Source of the DNA: Serpentinimonas raichei
GTDB taxonomy: Bacteria; Pseudomonadota; Gammaproteobacteria; Burkholderiales; Burkholderiaceae_C
Assembly (NCBI RefSeq): GCF_000828895.1
Contig: NZ_AP014568.1
Location: 1,805,858 to 1,869,857, forward strand
DNA length: 64,000 nt
Direction of reading: 5' to 3'
Both the position numbers and the translations under genes were made by a program. The notes below the pieces were generated by a model. That model searched no databases. It had not been told where the DNA came from and saw only the letters and a list, made by a program, of their open reading frames with translations. This document shows, one piece after another, positions 42,547 to 51,399 of the stretch; positions within the stretch are counted from its first letter, which is position 1, and each line of letters opens with the position of its first letter.

Positions 42547-43217
42547 GCCAGTGTTTCAAACAGGTCGAGAATGCGCCAGCCGCGTTGTTGCGCCAGCGCA
42601 CGCAGGCCGGGCGAGGGGTTGGTGGCCACCGGCACGTTGGCTTTTTCGAGCAGCGGCAGGTCGTTCAGGGAATCGGAATAAAACGTGGTGTGCACCGTGT
42701 CCCAGCCCAAGCCGCGCGCCGCCAGCCACTGCTCCAAGCGCTGCACCTTGCCTTCGCGAAACGAGGGCGTGCCCGCGATCTCGCCGCTGTACCAGCCATC
42801 GGGGCCGCGCGCCAGCTCCACCGCCAGCAGCTCTGCCACGCCCAAGGCGTGCGCGATCGGGCGCGTGACGAACTCGTTGGTGGCGGTGATGATGAGCAGC
42901 AGATCGCCAGCGCGCCGGTGCTGCTCGACCAGCTCCAGCGCGGCAGGCAGTATGTGCGGCTCGATGACTTCGCGCATGTACTGCTGGTGCGCGGCGGCGG
43001 CGGCCTGCGCACCGCGCTCGCGCACGGCGGCGGTGCTAAAGCGCACGTAGTCGTGGATGTCAAGCGCGCCGGCCTGGTACTGGGCAAAAAATTCGTCGTT
43101 GCGGCGCGTGAAGGTTGCGGCGTCGGTCCAGCCGAGGCGGGTGGTGAACTGGCCCCAGGCGTGGTCGGAATCCAGCGGCAGCAAGGTGTGGTCGAGGTCG
43201 AACAGGGCCAGTTTCAT
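42543..43217 (-). CDS. HAD-superfamily hydrolase, subfamily IB (SerB-like phosphatase)
   Basis: The 224-residue protein has the HAD nucleophile motif FDLDHTLLPLDSD (about 5-17), the Thr of motif II in ITATNEFVTRP and the Lys/Asp motifs in FYSDSLNDLPLLE. It resembles the CicA/TIGR01490 group and phosphoserine phosphatase; the substrate is unknown. It lies between hda and pcnB, an order shared with other Burkholderiales. Confidence 0.9.
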   Translation of the reverse strand: MKLALFDLDHTLLPLDSDHAWGQFTTRLGWTDAATFTRRNDEFFAQYQAGALDIHDYVRFSTAAVRERGAQAAAAAHQQYMREVIEPHILPAALELVEQHRRAGDLLLIITATNEFVTRPIAHALGVAELLAVELARGPDGWYSGEIAGTPSFREGKVQRLEQWLAARGLGWDTVHTTFYSDSLNDLPLLEKANVPVATNPSPGLRALAQQRGWRILDLFETLA

Positions 43218-43248
43218 GGATTGATGCAATGGGTTGGTGGTTGGGTTT

Positions 43249-43944
43249 TCAGGTTTCACAGCTTTCTTCGAGCATGGCTTTGAGCAGGGGCACGGTGAGC
43301 GGGCGCTGGGTGCGCAGCGCGTAGCCGTCGAGCCGCTCCAGCAGCGCCATCAGGCTGCCGAGCTCGCGCGCAAAGCGGCCGAGCATGAAGTCGAGCAGCT
43401 CGTCGGGCAGGTTCAGCCCGCGCGCGCTGGCGGCCAGTCGCAGCACGCGGCGGCGCTCGGCGTCATTCAAAATCGGCAATTGGAACACATGGCCCCAACC
43501 CAGCCGGGTGCGCAAGTCGGCTCGCAGATCGAGGTCGGTCGGTGGCCGGTCGGCCGCGGCCAGCACCCAGCGTGGCCGGCCGTCGGTGGGGGTGAGCGCG
43601 TTGATGCTCCAGTTAAAGGCCAGTGCCTGCTGCGCGCTGTTGTAATGCTGGCAGTCGTCGAGCAGCACGGCGGCCCAGTGGTCTTCAAAATCGGGCAAGA
43701 CCTGGCTGCCGGGGTCGAGCCAGCCCACCGTTTGGCCCTGCTGCTGCAGCGCCAGCCGCACCGCGTGCAGCAAATGCGTTTTGCCGCTGCCGGACGCGCC
43801 CCAGATGAAACTGGGCACGCTGGGGCATTGCGGCTGCGCCAGCACCTGGCGCAGGTGCGCCACGGCCGGTTGCGCGGCGTCGGCAAAAAAATTGTCCAGT
43901 GTGGGCGGCGCGGCCAGCCCGAGGTCAAGCACCAGTTGCTGCAT
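43249..43944 (-). CDS. hda: DnaA regulatory inactivator Hda
   Basis: Hda promotes hydrolysis of DnaA-bound ATP with the beta clamp and so limits re-initiation. The 231-residue protein has a clamp-binding N-terminus (QLVLDLGL at 3-10), Walker A GASGSGKT (49-56), Walker B AVLLDDCQ and the DnaA-type AAA+ lid. The start at 43944 lies 4 bp from the edge of a large palindromic element that fills the gap to the upstream gene. Confidence 0.94.
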   Translation of the reverse strand: MQQLVLDLGLAAPPTLDNFFADAAQPAVAHLRQVLAQPQCPSVPSFIWGASGSGKTHLLHAVRLALQQQGQTVGWLDPGSQVLPDFEDHWAAVLLDDCQHYNSAQQALAFNWSINALTPTDGRPRWVLAAADRPPTDLDLRADLRTRLGWGHVFQLPILNDAERRRVLRLAASARGLNLPDELLDFMLGRFARELGSLMALLERLDGYALRTQRPLTVPLLKAMLEESCET

Positions 43945-43947
43945 CGG

Positions 43948-44115
43948 CTTAGAGGCTGAGGGTTTTTCGGCCGTGCCCGAAAGGCGCGTCAAAACACCCA
44001 CGATCTAGGCGCAAAGCACAGTCATAGCTCGGGCTATGGCGAGCATTTGCAACGACGAGCGTGGGTGTTTTGGCGTGCAAGGCGGGCATGGGTGAAAGAC
44101 TCTCAGCCTCTTAAG
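43948..44115. repeat. 168-bp palindromic MITE-like element between perM-type gene and hda
   Basis: The left arm (43948-44002) and right arm (44060-44115) are imperfect inverted repeats of about 55 bp; their inner parts AAAACACCCACG and CGTGGGTGTTTT are exact. The centre holds a further hairpin tipped by CATAGC-TCGG-GCTATG. The whole element can fold into one long hairpin. It reaches from 4 bp before the hda ATG to the stop codon of the upstream gene. No coding frame is seen. Confidence 0.75.
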
Positions 44116-45277
44116 CGGGCGGGTTCCCGGCGGGGCGCTCGGCGGGCGCAAGCGGCGGCGGGGCGCTGACCGGAGCCGAACCCGCTGTGGGCGGCGGCAC
44201 CATGCCGTCGGTGAAAAGCGCGCTGCTTTGGTAGAGCCCCTGCAAGCGGCCCAGCGCCACCACCAGCACCGCGCTCACTGGCAGCGCAATCAGCACACCC
44301 ACGAAGCCAAACAGGTGCCCAAAGGCCATCAGGGCAAAAATCACGGCGATCGGGTGCATGCCGATGCGCCCGCCCAGTACGCGCGGCGTCAGGTACAGGC
44401 TCTCGATGAGCTGCCCCAACATATAGACTGCACCCACCAGCAGCACCCCCCAAAGGGTGCCAAACTGCAGCAGCGCCGCCAGCAGCGCCAGCACCATCCC
44501 GACCCCAAAGCCCAGAAAGGGCACAAACATCGCCAGCCCGGTGAAGACACCGATCGGCAGCGCCAGATCGAGCCCGACCAGCATCAGCCCGGCGGTAAAA
44601 AACACCGCCATGCTGCTCATCACAATCAACTGGCCACGCAGGTACTGGCCCAGCACCTGGTCGGTATCGTCCAGAAAGCGCTGCGTCGGGGCGCGCCAGC
44701 GCGGCGGCACCAGCAGCTTGGTGTGTTCGATCAACCAATCCCAGTCCAGCAACAGGTAGTAAGCCGCAATCGGGGTGAGCACCAGAAAACCCAAGGCCGC
44801 CAGCAGGGCGCTGCCCCCAATGCGCAGCGACGACAGCGCGTACTCGACCCACTGCCCCTCCTCCCCGGTGATGAGCCGCTGCAACAGATCGCGCACCATT
44901 GCCACGTCGATCTGCGCGCTCACCCCTAGGCGCTCGCCCAAGGGCGCAACCCAAGCGTTGAAGCCCTCCAGCAGCAGCGGAATCTGGTCGCGCAGCAGCG
45001 GCACCTGGTGCGTGATGACGGGAATGATCAGCAACAGCACCGCCAACAGCACCAGCACCAGCAGCGTGAGCGCCAACCCCGCCCCCAGCCAACGCGGCAC
45101 CCCACGCCCGTGCAGGCGCTCGACCGCCGGGTGCAGGGCGTAGGCCAGCACCGCCGCCACCAAGAAGGGCGTGAGCACCGGGGCCAGCAGGCCCAGCAGC
45201 AGCCAAGCCAGCACAGCCAAGCCGAGCCAAGCGAGCACGCGCAATTGCGAGGGGGAGAACAGCGTCGGTGGGGCCAT
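44111..45277 (-). CDS. AI-2E family transporter (PerM/YdgG-like permease)
   Basis: The 388-residue protein has about eight membrane helices arranged as in the AI-2E exporter family, with the conserved PFLGFGVGMVLALLAAL segment and a C-terminal Pro/Ala tail. The gene is opposite purM, a common pairing in Burkholderiales. The substrate is unknown; the family name comes from TqsA. The start is the ATG at 45277, which leaves 95 bp to purM. The stop codon overlaps the end of a palindromic element. Confidence 0.88.
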   Translation of the reverse strand: MAPPTLFSPSQLRVLAWLGLAVLAWLLLGLLAPVLTPFLVAAVLAYALHPAVERLHGRGVPRWLGAGLALTLLVLVLLAVLLLIIPVITHQVPLLRDQIPLLLEGFNAWVAPLGERLGVSAQIDVAMVRDLLQRLITGEEGQWVEYALSSLRIGGSALLAALGFLVLTPIAAYYLLLDWDWLIEHTKLLVPPRWRAPTQRFLDDTDQVLGQYLRGQLIVMSSMAVFFTAGLMLVGLDLALPIGVFTGLAMFVPFLGFGVGMVLALLAALLQFGTLWGVLLVGAVYMLGQLIESLYLTPRVLGGRIGMHPIAVIFALMAFGHLFGFVGVLIALPVSAVLVVALGRLQGLYQSSALFTDGMVPPPTAGSAPVSAPPPLAPAERPAGNPPA

Positions 45278-45355
45278 CAAATTGAGGGTGTCGGATTGGG
45301 GAACAGAAAAGCGATGGGCATCGAGGCCGGGCAGGCCAGTAAAATCAGCCCATTC

Positions 45356-45361
45356 TATAGT
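45356..45361 (+). promoter_or_regulatory. TATAGT -10-like box before purM
   Basis: TATAGT lies 11 nt before the purM ATG, giving at most a few untranslated bases. No good -35 is seen at 16-18 bp. It follows the pattern of -10 boxes very close to start codons seen at several genes here. Confidence 0.4.
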
Positions 45362-45372
45362 GCCCACACCAA

Positions 45373-46425
45373 ATGACCACGACCCCCCTTTCCTACAAAG
45401 ACGCTGGCGTTGACATCGAGGCCGGCGACGCGCTGGTCGAGCGCATCAAGCCCTTGGCCAAAAAGACCATGCGCGAAGGGGTGCTGGCGGGCATCGGCGG
45501 CTTTGGCGCGCTGTTTGAAGTGCCCAAGCGCTACCGCGAGCCGGTGCTGGTTTCGGGCACCGACGGCGTGGGCACCAAGCTCAAACTGGCCTTCGAGTGG
45601 CAGCTGCACGACACGGTGGGCATCGACCTGGTGGCCATGAGCGTCAACGACGTGCTGGTGCAGGGTGCCGAACCGCTGTTTTTCCTCGACTACTTTGCCT
45701 GCGGCAAGCTCGATGTGGACACCGCTGCGGCGGTGGTGGGCGGCATTGCGCGCGGCTGCGAGCTGGCCGGCTGCGCCCTGATCGGCGGCGAAACCGCCGA
45801 AATGCCCGGCATGTACCCCCCGGGCGAGTACGACTTGGCCGGTTTTTGCGTCGGGGCGGTGGAAAAATCGCTCATCCTCACGGGCCAGACAGTGGCCAGC
45901 GGCGACGTGGTGCTGGGCCTGGCCTCCAGCGGTGTGCATTCCAACGGCTTTTCGCTGGTGCGCAAGTGCCTGGAGCGCGCCGGCCCCAACCTGCCCACCA
46001 CACTCGACGGCCAGCCCTTGCGCCAGGCCCTGATGGCCCCGACGCGCATCTACGTCAAAAACGTGCTGCAGGCGCTGGCGCAGCACCCCTGTGGCGGCGC
46101 GGCCGGTGGCATCAAGGCGCTGGCGCACATCACCGGCGGCGGCCTGCTGGAAAACATCCCGCGCGTGCTGCCCGAGCAGCTGGCGGCCGAGCTGGTGCAA
46201 GGCAGTTGGCCACAAAGCGAGCTTTTTGCCTGGTTGCAGCGCAGCGCCGGCATCGACGATTTCGAAATGAACCGCACCTTCAACAACGGCATCGGCATGG
46301 TGCTGGTAGTCGATGCCGCTGCCGCAGCCGCCGTGGCCGCCACCTTGCGCACGCAGGGCGAAACGGTGTATGAAATCGGGCGCATCGCACAGCGCGGTGC
46401 CGGGGCGGCGGTGCGGGTGGGGTAG
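45373..46425 (+). CDS. purM: Phosphoribosylformylglycinamidine cyclo-ligase
   Basis: PurM makes aminoimidazole ribonucleotide in purine synthesis. The 350-residue protein has the [14 protein letters not shown] motif, [14 protein letters not shown] and the Gly-rich [13 protein letters not shown] segment of the PurM/SelD fold. Length is normal. Confidence 0.98.
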   Translation: MTTTPLSYKDAGVDIEAGDALVERIKPLAKKTMREGVLAGIGGFGALFEVPKRYREPVLVSGTDGVGTKLKLAFEWQLHDTVGIDLVAMSVNDVLVQGAEPLFFLDYFACGKLDVDTAAAVVGGIARGCELAGCALIGGETAEMPGMYPPGEYDLAGFCVGAVEKSLILTGQTVASGDVVLGLASSGVHSNGFSLVRKCLERAGPNLPTTLDGQPLRQALMAPTRIYVKNVLQALAQHPCGGAAGGIKALAHITGGGLLENIPRVLPEQLAAELVQGSWPQSELFAWLQRSAGIDDFEMNRTFNNGIGMVLVVDAAAAAAVAATLRTQGETVYEIGRIAQRGAGAAVRVG

Positions 46426-46449
46426 CGTGGGTGGGGTCGTGCGCCCCAA

Positions 46450-46474
46450 GAACTATCATCTACTGATATAGTTC
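46450..46474 (+). promoter_or_regulatory. Palindrome over the promoter of the toxin-antitoxin-like pair
   Basis: GAACTAT (46450-46456) and ATAGTTC (46468-46474) form a 7-bp perfect inverted repeat with an 11-nt spacer. TATAGT at 46467-46472 lies inside the right arm, 6 nt before the ATG. This is the expected arrangement for autorepression by the winged-helix partner. Confidence 0.5.
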
Positions 46475-46478
46475 GAGC

Positions 46479-46844
46479 ATGCACCGAGACACCGCGATCG
46501 ACGCCTTGCTGGATCTAGACGGCTCGATCCTGGATCAAGGTGGCGGCTACTGGATCAAGTTGCAAGCGTGGCGGGTTGAGACGACCCTCGCGATTCCGCA
46601 CGGGATACGCTATTGCCTCACGCTGCACGAACCCCACGGCAAACGGGTCTTGGGCTATGACAATGCCCACGCCGTCAAGCCGCCCAAAAAGTTCAAGTAC
46701 GCCGGGCGCATCTTGGCCTACGACCACCGGCACCGCCATGCGACAGACCAAGGCGTGCCGTACGCATTTCTGGATGCGCAGCAACTCATGAATGATTTTT
46801 TCGCAGACGTTGATCGCGTTTTGCAGGAGGTTAAGCAAAGATGA
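46479..46844 (+). CDS. DUF6516/TumE-like putative toxin
   Basis: The 121-residue protein has an N-terminal Asp/Gly-rich segment (SILDQGGGYWIKLQAWRVE), a central HEPHGKRVLGYDNAHAV region and KYAGRILAYDHRHRH. This layout matches the DUF6516 family, which I recall being annotated as the TumE toxin of TumE/TumA modules; the biochemical activity is not certain. Its TGA overlaps the ATG of the next gene (4 bp), and its partner is a winged-helix protein, as expected for such modules. No catalytic residues can be named. Confidence 0.65.
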   Translation: MHRDTAIDALLDLDGSILDQGGGYWIKLQAWRVETTLAIPHGIRYCLTLHEPHGKRVLGYDNAHAVKPPKKFKYAGRILAYDHRHRHATDQGVPYAFLDAQQLMNDFFADVDRVLQEVKQR

Positions 46845-47194
46845 AAACGATTGTGATCGGCATCATGCCGCAAGAGCAAATCCGCCAACGGGTGCTGGCG
46901 ATTGCCCAAGGTGCGTACAAGCCCAAGGCCAGCGAGCCAAAAATCTGGTTCACCTCCATGAAGTCGCTGGCCGAGGTGTTGAGCGACGACAACCGTGCCT
47001 TGCTCAGGGTGATCACCGAAACCCAGCCGGCCTCTATTTCGGCCCTAGCGCTGGCCACGGGTCGCAAGGCCAGCAACCTGTCGCGCACGCTCAGGACCCT
47101 GTCCAATTACGGCATCGTCGATCTCAAGCGCGAAAGCAAGCACGTGCGCCCGGTCGCGATGGGCACAGAGTTTAGAATTTTGGCTGCTGCGTAA
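46841..47194 (+). CDS. Winged-helix putative antitoxin (HVO_A0114/TumA-like)
   Basis: The 117-residue protein has an N-terminal beta/helix region with KIWFTSMKSLAEVLSDDN and a winged-helix DNA-binding part (about 55-110: ISALALATGRKASNLSRTL then LSNYGIVDLKRE). This pattern fits the HVO_A0114-family DNA-binding proteins that accompany DUF6516 toxins. It likely binds the palindrome at 46450-46474. It ends 11 bp from the convergent murJ. Confidence 0.65.
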   Translation: MKTIVIGIMPQEQIRQRVLAIAQGAYKPKASEPKIWFTSMKSLAEVLSDDNRALLRVITETQPASISALALATGRKASNLSRTLRTLSNYGIVDLKRESKHVRPVAMGTEFRILAAA

Positions 47195-47205
47195 TCGTCC
47201 CCACC

Positions 47206-48771
47206 CTACATCCGCACCAGCCGCCGCAGCTTCACCCCGGCCAGCAGCAGGGTGCCGAAATAGACCAGCGCCGCACCCACCAGCAGCCCGAGCATGGCCA
47301 GCAGGCGCTGCCACACCACCACCTCCTCATGCACCCAGTTGAACTGGCTGCTGGCCCAGAGCAAAAACAGCGCCAGCAGCGCGCTGGCGGCCAGCACCTG
47401 CAGCGTCAACACCAGCCAGCCCGGCTGCGGCTGGTAGGAGCCGCGCTGCAGCAGCCCGATCAGCAACCAGCCGGCGTTGATCAAGGCCCCCAGCCCAATC
47501 GCCAGCGCCAGCCCGGCGTGGGCCATGGTGGGCACCAGCAACAGGTTGAACACCTGCGTCAGCACCAGCACCACGATGGCGATGCGCACCGGGGTTTTGA
47601 TGTCTTGTTTGGCGTAGAAAGCCGGGGCCAAAATCTTGATTGCGATCAGCCCCACCAGCCCCACGCCATAGCCCATCAGCGCCAGCGCGGTCTGGCGCAC
47701 ATCAAAGGCCGTGAACGCGCCGTAGTGAAACAGCACCGCCACCAGCGGCTCGGCAATCGTCAGCAGCGCCACCGCACTGGGCACGGCCAGCAGCAGCACC
47801 AGGCGCAGACCCCAGTCGAGCATCTGGCTGTAGCGCGCCGGGTCGGCGGCGGCGCTGGCGGCCGCCAGTTGCGGCAGCAGCACCACGCCTAGCGCCACCC
47901 CCAGCAGCGCGGTCGGGAACTCCATCAGCCGGTCGGCAAAGGTGAGCCAGCTCACGCTGCCGGTGGCCAGGTGCGAAGCAATCTGGGTGTTGATGAGCAG
48001 CGAGATTTGCGCCACGCTCACCCCCAGCAGCGCCGGCAGCATGAGCGTGAGGATGCGCTGCGTGCCCGGGTTCTTCCAGGCCGAGCGCAGCGCCGAGAGG
48101 CGCACGCTCACACGCGGCAGCAGCCCGAGCCGCTTGAGCGCCGCCAGTTGCACCGCCAGTTGCAGCACGCCGCCAATCAGCACCCCACCCGCCAGGGCAA
48201 AAATCGGCTCGATGCCGATGGACTCGAACCACGGCGCGCCCCAGGCCGCAGCCACGATCAGCCCCACATTGAGCAGCACCGGGGTGGCGGCGGGAACGGC
48301 AAAGCGCTTCCAGGTGTTGAGCACCCCAGCCGCCAGCGCCACCAGCGACATGAAGCCGATGTAGGGGAACATCCAGCGCGTCAGCGCCACGGTCACGTCG
48401 AAGGTGTAGGGGTCGCGCGCCAGCCCGGCGGCCATGCCCCACACCAGCAGCGGTGCCGCCAGCACGCCCACGATGCAGGTGAAGGTGAGCGCCCAGGCCA
48501 GCACCGTGGCCACGCGGTTGATCAAATCTTTGGTGGCTTCGTCGCCCTCTTGCTCGCGGGTGGCGGCCAGCACCGGCACAAAAGCCTGGCTGAAGGCCCC
48601 TTCGGCAAACAGGCGCCGCAGCAGGTTGGGGATGCGAAAGGCGACGTTGAAGGCGTCCGTCATGGCGCTCACGCCAAAGGTGGCGGCGATCAGCAGGTCG
48701 CGCACCAAGCCGCTGATGCGCGAGAGCAGGGTCAACAACGAGACGACGGAGGCGGATTTGAATAGCGACAC
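47206..48771 (-). CDS. murJ: Lipid II flippase MurJ (MviN)
   Basis: MurJ moves the lipid-linked peptidoglycan precursor across the inner membrane. The 521-residue protein has about 14 membrane helices, starting with SLLTLLSRISGLVRDLLIAATFG and containing the RRLFAEGAFSQAFVPV family motif. Its start is 37 bp from the divergent PHP gene. Confidence 0.97.
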   Translation of the reverse strand: MSLFKSASVVSLLTLLSRISGLVRDLLIAATFGVSAMTDAFNVAFRIPNLLRRLFAEGAFSQAFVPVLAATREQEGDEATKDLINRVATVLAWALTFTCIVGVLAAPLLVWGMAAGLARDPYTFDVTVALTRWMFPYIGFMSLVALAAGVLNTWKRFAVPAATPVLLNVGLIVAAAWGAPWFESIGIEPIFALAGGVLIGGVLQLAVQLAALKRLGLLPRVSVRLSALRSAWKNPGTQRILTLMLPALLGVSVAQISLLINTQIASHLATGSVSWLTFADRLMEFPTALLGVALGVVLLPQLAAASAAADPARYSQMLDWGLRLVLLLAVPSAVALLTIAEPLVAVLFHYGAFTAFDVRQTALALMGYGVGLVGLIAIKILAPAFYAKQDIKTPVRIAIVVLVLTQVFNLLLVPTMAHAGLALAIGLGALINAGWLLIGLLQRGSYQPQPGWLVLTLQVLAASALLALFLLWASSQFNWVHEEVVVWQRLLAMLGLLVGAALVYFGTLLLAGVKLRRLVRM

Positions 48772-48793
48772 AGCGCGAGTGTAGCCGTGGGCC

Positions 48794-48799
48794 TAGAAT
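48794..48799 (+). promoter_or_regulatory. TAGAAT -10-like box before the PHP gene
   Basis: TAGAAT ends 9 nt before the ATG at 48809. If used, transcription would start about 3 nt before the ATG, giving a leaderless mRNA. Confidence 0.4.
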
Positions 48800-48808
48800 G
48801 CTAGTCCC

Positions 48809-49660
48809 ATGCCCACCCTCAACGCCGACCTGCACTGCCACTCCACCGTCTCCGATGGCACGCTCACGCCCGAGGCGCTGGCGGCGCGCGCCAAGGCCAA
48901 CGGGGTCGAGCTGTGGGCGCTCACCGACCACGACGAAATCAGCGGCCAGCAGCGCGCCCTCGATGCCGCGCGCGCGCTGGCGCTGCCCTACCTCACCGGC
49001 ACCGAAATCTCGGTCAGCTTTTGCGAGCTCACGGTGCACATCGTCGGGCTGGGTTTTGACCACCACAACGCCGCGCTGCTGCAAGGCTTGCAGCGCACCC
49101 GCTGCGGCCGCAGCGAACGCGCCCAGGAAATGGCCGAGCAGTTGCGCCGCGTCGGCATTCCCGGTGCTTTTGAGGGCGCGCTCAAATACGTGAGCAACCC
49201 GGAGCTGATCTCACGCGCCCACTTTGCCCGCCACCTGGTCGAAGCCGGGGTGTGCAAAGACATGCAAGAGGTGTTTCGAAAATACCTCACCGATGGCAAA
49301 CCCGGCTTCGTGCCGCACCGCTGGGCCAGTCTGCGCGACGCGGTGCGCTGGATCGTCGAGGCTGGCGGGGTGGCGGTGATCGCGCACCCGGCGCGCTACA
49401 ACCACGGCCCCACCCAAGAATACGCCCTGTTCAGCGAGTTCAAGGCCCACGGCGGGCAGGCGGTGGAAGTGCTCACCGGCTGCCACAGCAGCGCCGAAGC
49501 GGCCCAGTATGCCGAGATGGCGCTCGAATTTGGCCTGGCGGCCTCGCGCGGCTCCGACTTTCACGGCCCCGGCGAGAGCCACTGCGACCTCGGTGCCCTG
49601 CCCCCCCTCGACGCCCGCCTGCGGCCGGTGTGGGAACTGCTAGTCGAGCGCGTGCACTGA
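48809..49660 (+). CDS. rnm: PHP-domain phosphoesterase (YciV/RNase AM family)
   Basis: The 283-residue protein starts with the PHP motif NADLHCHSTVSDGTLTPE (HxH plus D) and contains TDHDEISG, the IAHPARY region and the final SDFHGPGE motif. These His and Asp residues bind metal ions. E. coli YciV acts on 5' ends of RNA and on 3',5'-nucleoside bisphosphates. Its TGA overlaps the ATG of the next gene by one base. Confidence 0.93.
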   Translation: MPTLNADLHCHSTVSDGTLTPEALAARAKANGVELWALTDHDEISGQQRALDAARALALPYLTGTEISVSFCELTVHIVGLGFDHHNAALLQGLQRTRCGRSERAQEMAEQLRRVGIPGAFEGALKYVSNPELISRAHFARHLVEAGVCKDMQEVFRKYLTDGKPGFVPHRWASLRDAVRWIVEAGGVAVIAHPARYNHGPTQEYALFSEFKAHGGQAVEVLTGCHSSAEAAQYAEMALEFGLAASRGSDFHGPGESHCDLGALPPLDARLRPVWELLVERVH

Positions 49661-50547
49661 TGCCGAGTCTGCAAACGGCCAGCGCCCGAACGCTGCTGGG
49701 GATCGCTTTTCTGGTGCTGGCGGTGGCCTGTTTTGCGCTGCTCGACGCCACCGTCAAGGTGCTCAGCGCCACCATCTCGGTGCTGATGGTGGTCTGGTTT
49801 CGCTACGCCTTTCAGGCCGTGGTCATGGCCGCCGTGGTGCTGCCCACCCGCGGCTGGCGCTCGCTGGCCACGCGCCAGCCGCTGCGCCACGCCCTGCGCG
49901 GGGTGCTGCTGCTGGCGGTGAGCATTTTGAGCTTTATCAGCGTGAGTTATATGCCGCTGGGCGAGTTCACCGCCATCATCATGCTCACGCCGCTGGTGGT
50001 CACGCTGCTGGCCGCCGTTTTTCTGCGCGAAGCGGTGAGCCGCCTGCGCTGGCTGCTGGTGCTGGGCGGCTTTTGCGGCGCGCTGCTGGTGATCCAGCCC
50101 ACCGGCTACACCCTGGGCTGGTTTGTGCTGGTGCCGCTGCTGATGGTGTTGCTCTACGCCGTGTTCCAGATTCTGACCAGCCGCATGGCGCGCAGCGAAG
50201 ACCCGCTCACGCTGCACTTCTACACCGGCTGGACCGGCGCGCTGCTGATGACGCTGGCGCTGCCTTGGGTCTGGCAGACCATCCCCGACCTGCGCACGCT
50301 GGCGCTGCTGTGTCTGGCCGGGCTGTGCGGCACCGTGGGGCATTTTTTGTTCATTCAGGCTTTTGCGCGTGCGCCGGCCTCTACCTTGGCCCCCTATATG
50401 TATTTGCAAGTCGGCTTTGCGCTGCTGCTGGGTTGGTTGCTGTTTGCGCACATGCCGGGCCTGTGGGCCTTTGTCGGCATCGGGCTGATCGTGCTGTGCG
50501 GGGCCACGCTGGCCTGGCTGACGGCGCGCACCCCCAAAGTGGATTAA
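49660..50547 (+). CDS. EamA/DMT-family membrane transporter
   Basis: The 295-residue protein has ten predicted membrane helices in two EamA repeats (about 12-145 and 155-290). It starts at the ATG that overlaps the upstream stop. DMT members export metabolites; the substrate cannot be told. A palindromic element begins at its stop codon. Confidence 0.9.
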   Translation: MPSLQTASARTLLGIAFLVLAVACFALLDATVKVLSATISVLMVVWFRYAFQAVVMAAVVLPTRGWRSLATRQPLRHALRGVLLLAVSILSFISVSYMPLGEFTAIIMLTPLVVTLLAAVFLREAVSRLRWLLVLGGFCGALLVIQPTGYTLGWFVLVPLLMVLLYAVFQILTSRMARSEDPLTLHFYTGWTGALLMTLALPWVWQTIPDLRTLALLCLAGLCGTVGHFLFIQAFARAPASTLAPYMYLQVGFALLLGWLLFAHMPGLWAFVGIGLIVLCGATLAWLTARTPKVD

Positions 50548-50730
50548 TAATCCGAGACTGTCCATTAGGCGCACCTACCGGTGCTGTTTGGGTGCAAGCG
50601 GCGCATGGGCGGCCAGTTTCGCCCTTCTTCGTTGTCCATAGCACCGGCTATGGACGCCTCTGTCAGGTCAAAACTACCTCGCCCTTGCATCCACCTGCCC
50701 GCCAAACCCTAATGGACAATCTCGGATAAT
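50547..50730. repeat. 184-bp palindromic MITE-like element between DMT and yciO-type genes
   Basis: Terminal inverted repeats 50547-50569 and 50708-50730 match at 21 of 23 positions. The arms continue inwards as imperfect repeats, and the centre is a hairpin GTCCATAG-CACCGG-CTATGGAC (50633-50654). The element starts at the last base of a stop codon and ends 11 bp before the next ATG. The tip resembles that of the element at 43948-44115. A GATAAT at 50725-50730 could serve the next gene as -10. Confidence 0.8.
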
Positions 50731-50741
50731 CCCTCGCCCCG

Positions 50742-51377
50742 ATGTCGCAATTTTTCCAGCTCCACCCCGACAACCCGCAGCCGCGTCTGCTCAAGCAAGC
50801 GGTGCAGGCGCTGCAACAAGGCGGCGTGCTGGCGCTGCCGACCGACTCCAGCTACGCGCTGGCCTGCCACCTCGACGACAAAGACGCAGTCGAGCGGCTG
50901 CGCCGCATCCGCGGCGTCGATGCCAAGCACCCGCTCACCCTGCTGTGCCGCGACCTGAGCGAGCTGTCCAGCTACGCACGCGTCAACAACGCCCAGTTTC
51001 GCCTGCTTAAACTCGGCACCCCCGGCCCTTACACCTTCGTGCTCGAAGCCAGCAAAGAGGTGCCGCGGCGCCTGAGCCACCCGTCGCGCAAGACCATCGG
51101 GCTGCGCGTGCCCGCACACCACGCGCTGCAGCGGCTGCTGGAGCTGCACGGCGCGCCGCTGCTGGCCACCACCCTGATCGAGCCCGGTGCGACCGAGCCC
51201 TTGAACGACGCGCACGAAATCCGCCAGCGCCTTGAGCACCAGTTGGCCGCCGTGATCGACGCCGGGGCCTGCGCCATGCAACCCACCACGGTGCTCGACC
51301 TCAGCCCCATGACCAGCGGCGACGCGCCGGTGCTGCTGCGCCAAGGCCAAGGCAGCCTGGCCGCGCTGGGGCTGTGA
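50742..51377 (+). CDS. Sua5/YciO/YrdC-family protein
   Basis: The 211-residue protein has the family core: GGVLALPTDSSYALACHLDDKDAV near the N-terminus and KTIGLRVPAHHALQRLLE further on. Sua5/YrdC enzymes make threonylcarbamoyl-AMP for the t6A tRNA modification. This one looks closer to YciO, whose exact role is less clear. A mere paralogue role is therefore possible. Confidence 0.88.
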   Translation: MSQFFQLHPDNPQPRLLKQAVQALQQGGVLALPTDSSYALACHLDDKDAVERLRRIRGVDAKHPLTLLCRDLSELSSYARVNNAQFRLLKLGTPGPYTFVLEASKEVPRRLSHPSRKTIGLRVPAHHALQRLLELHGAPLLATTLIEPGATEPLNDAHEIRQRLEHQLAAVIDAGACAMQPTTVLDLSPMTSGDAPVLLRQGQGSLAALGL

Positions 51378-51399
51378 GGCGCTAACGGACAATACGCCC

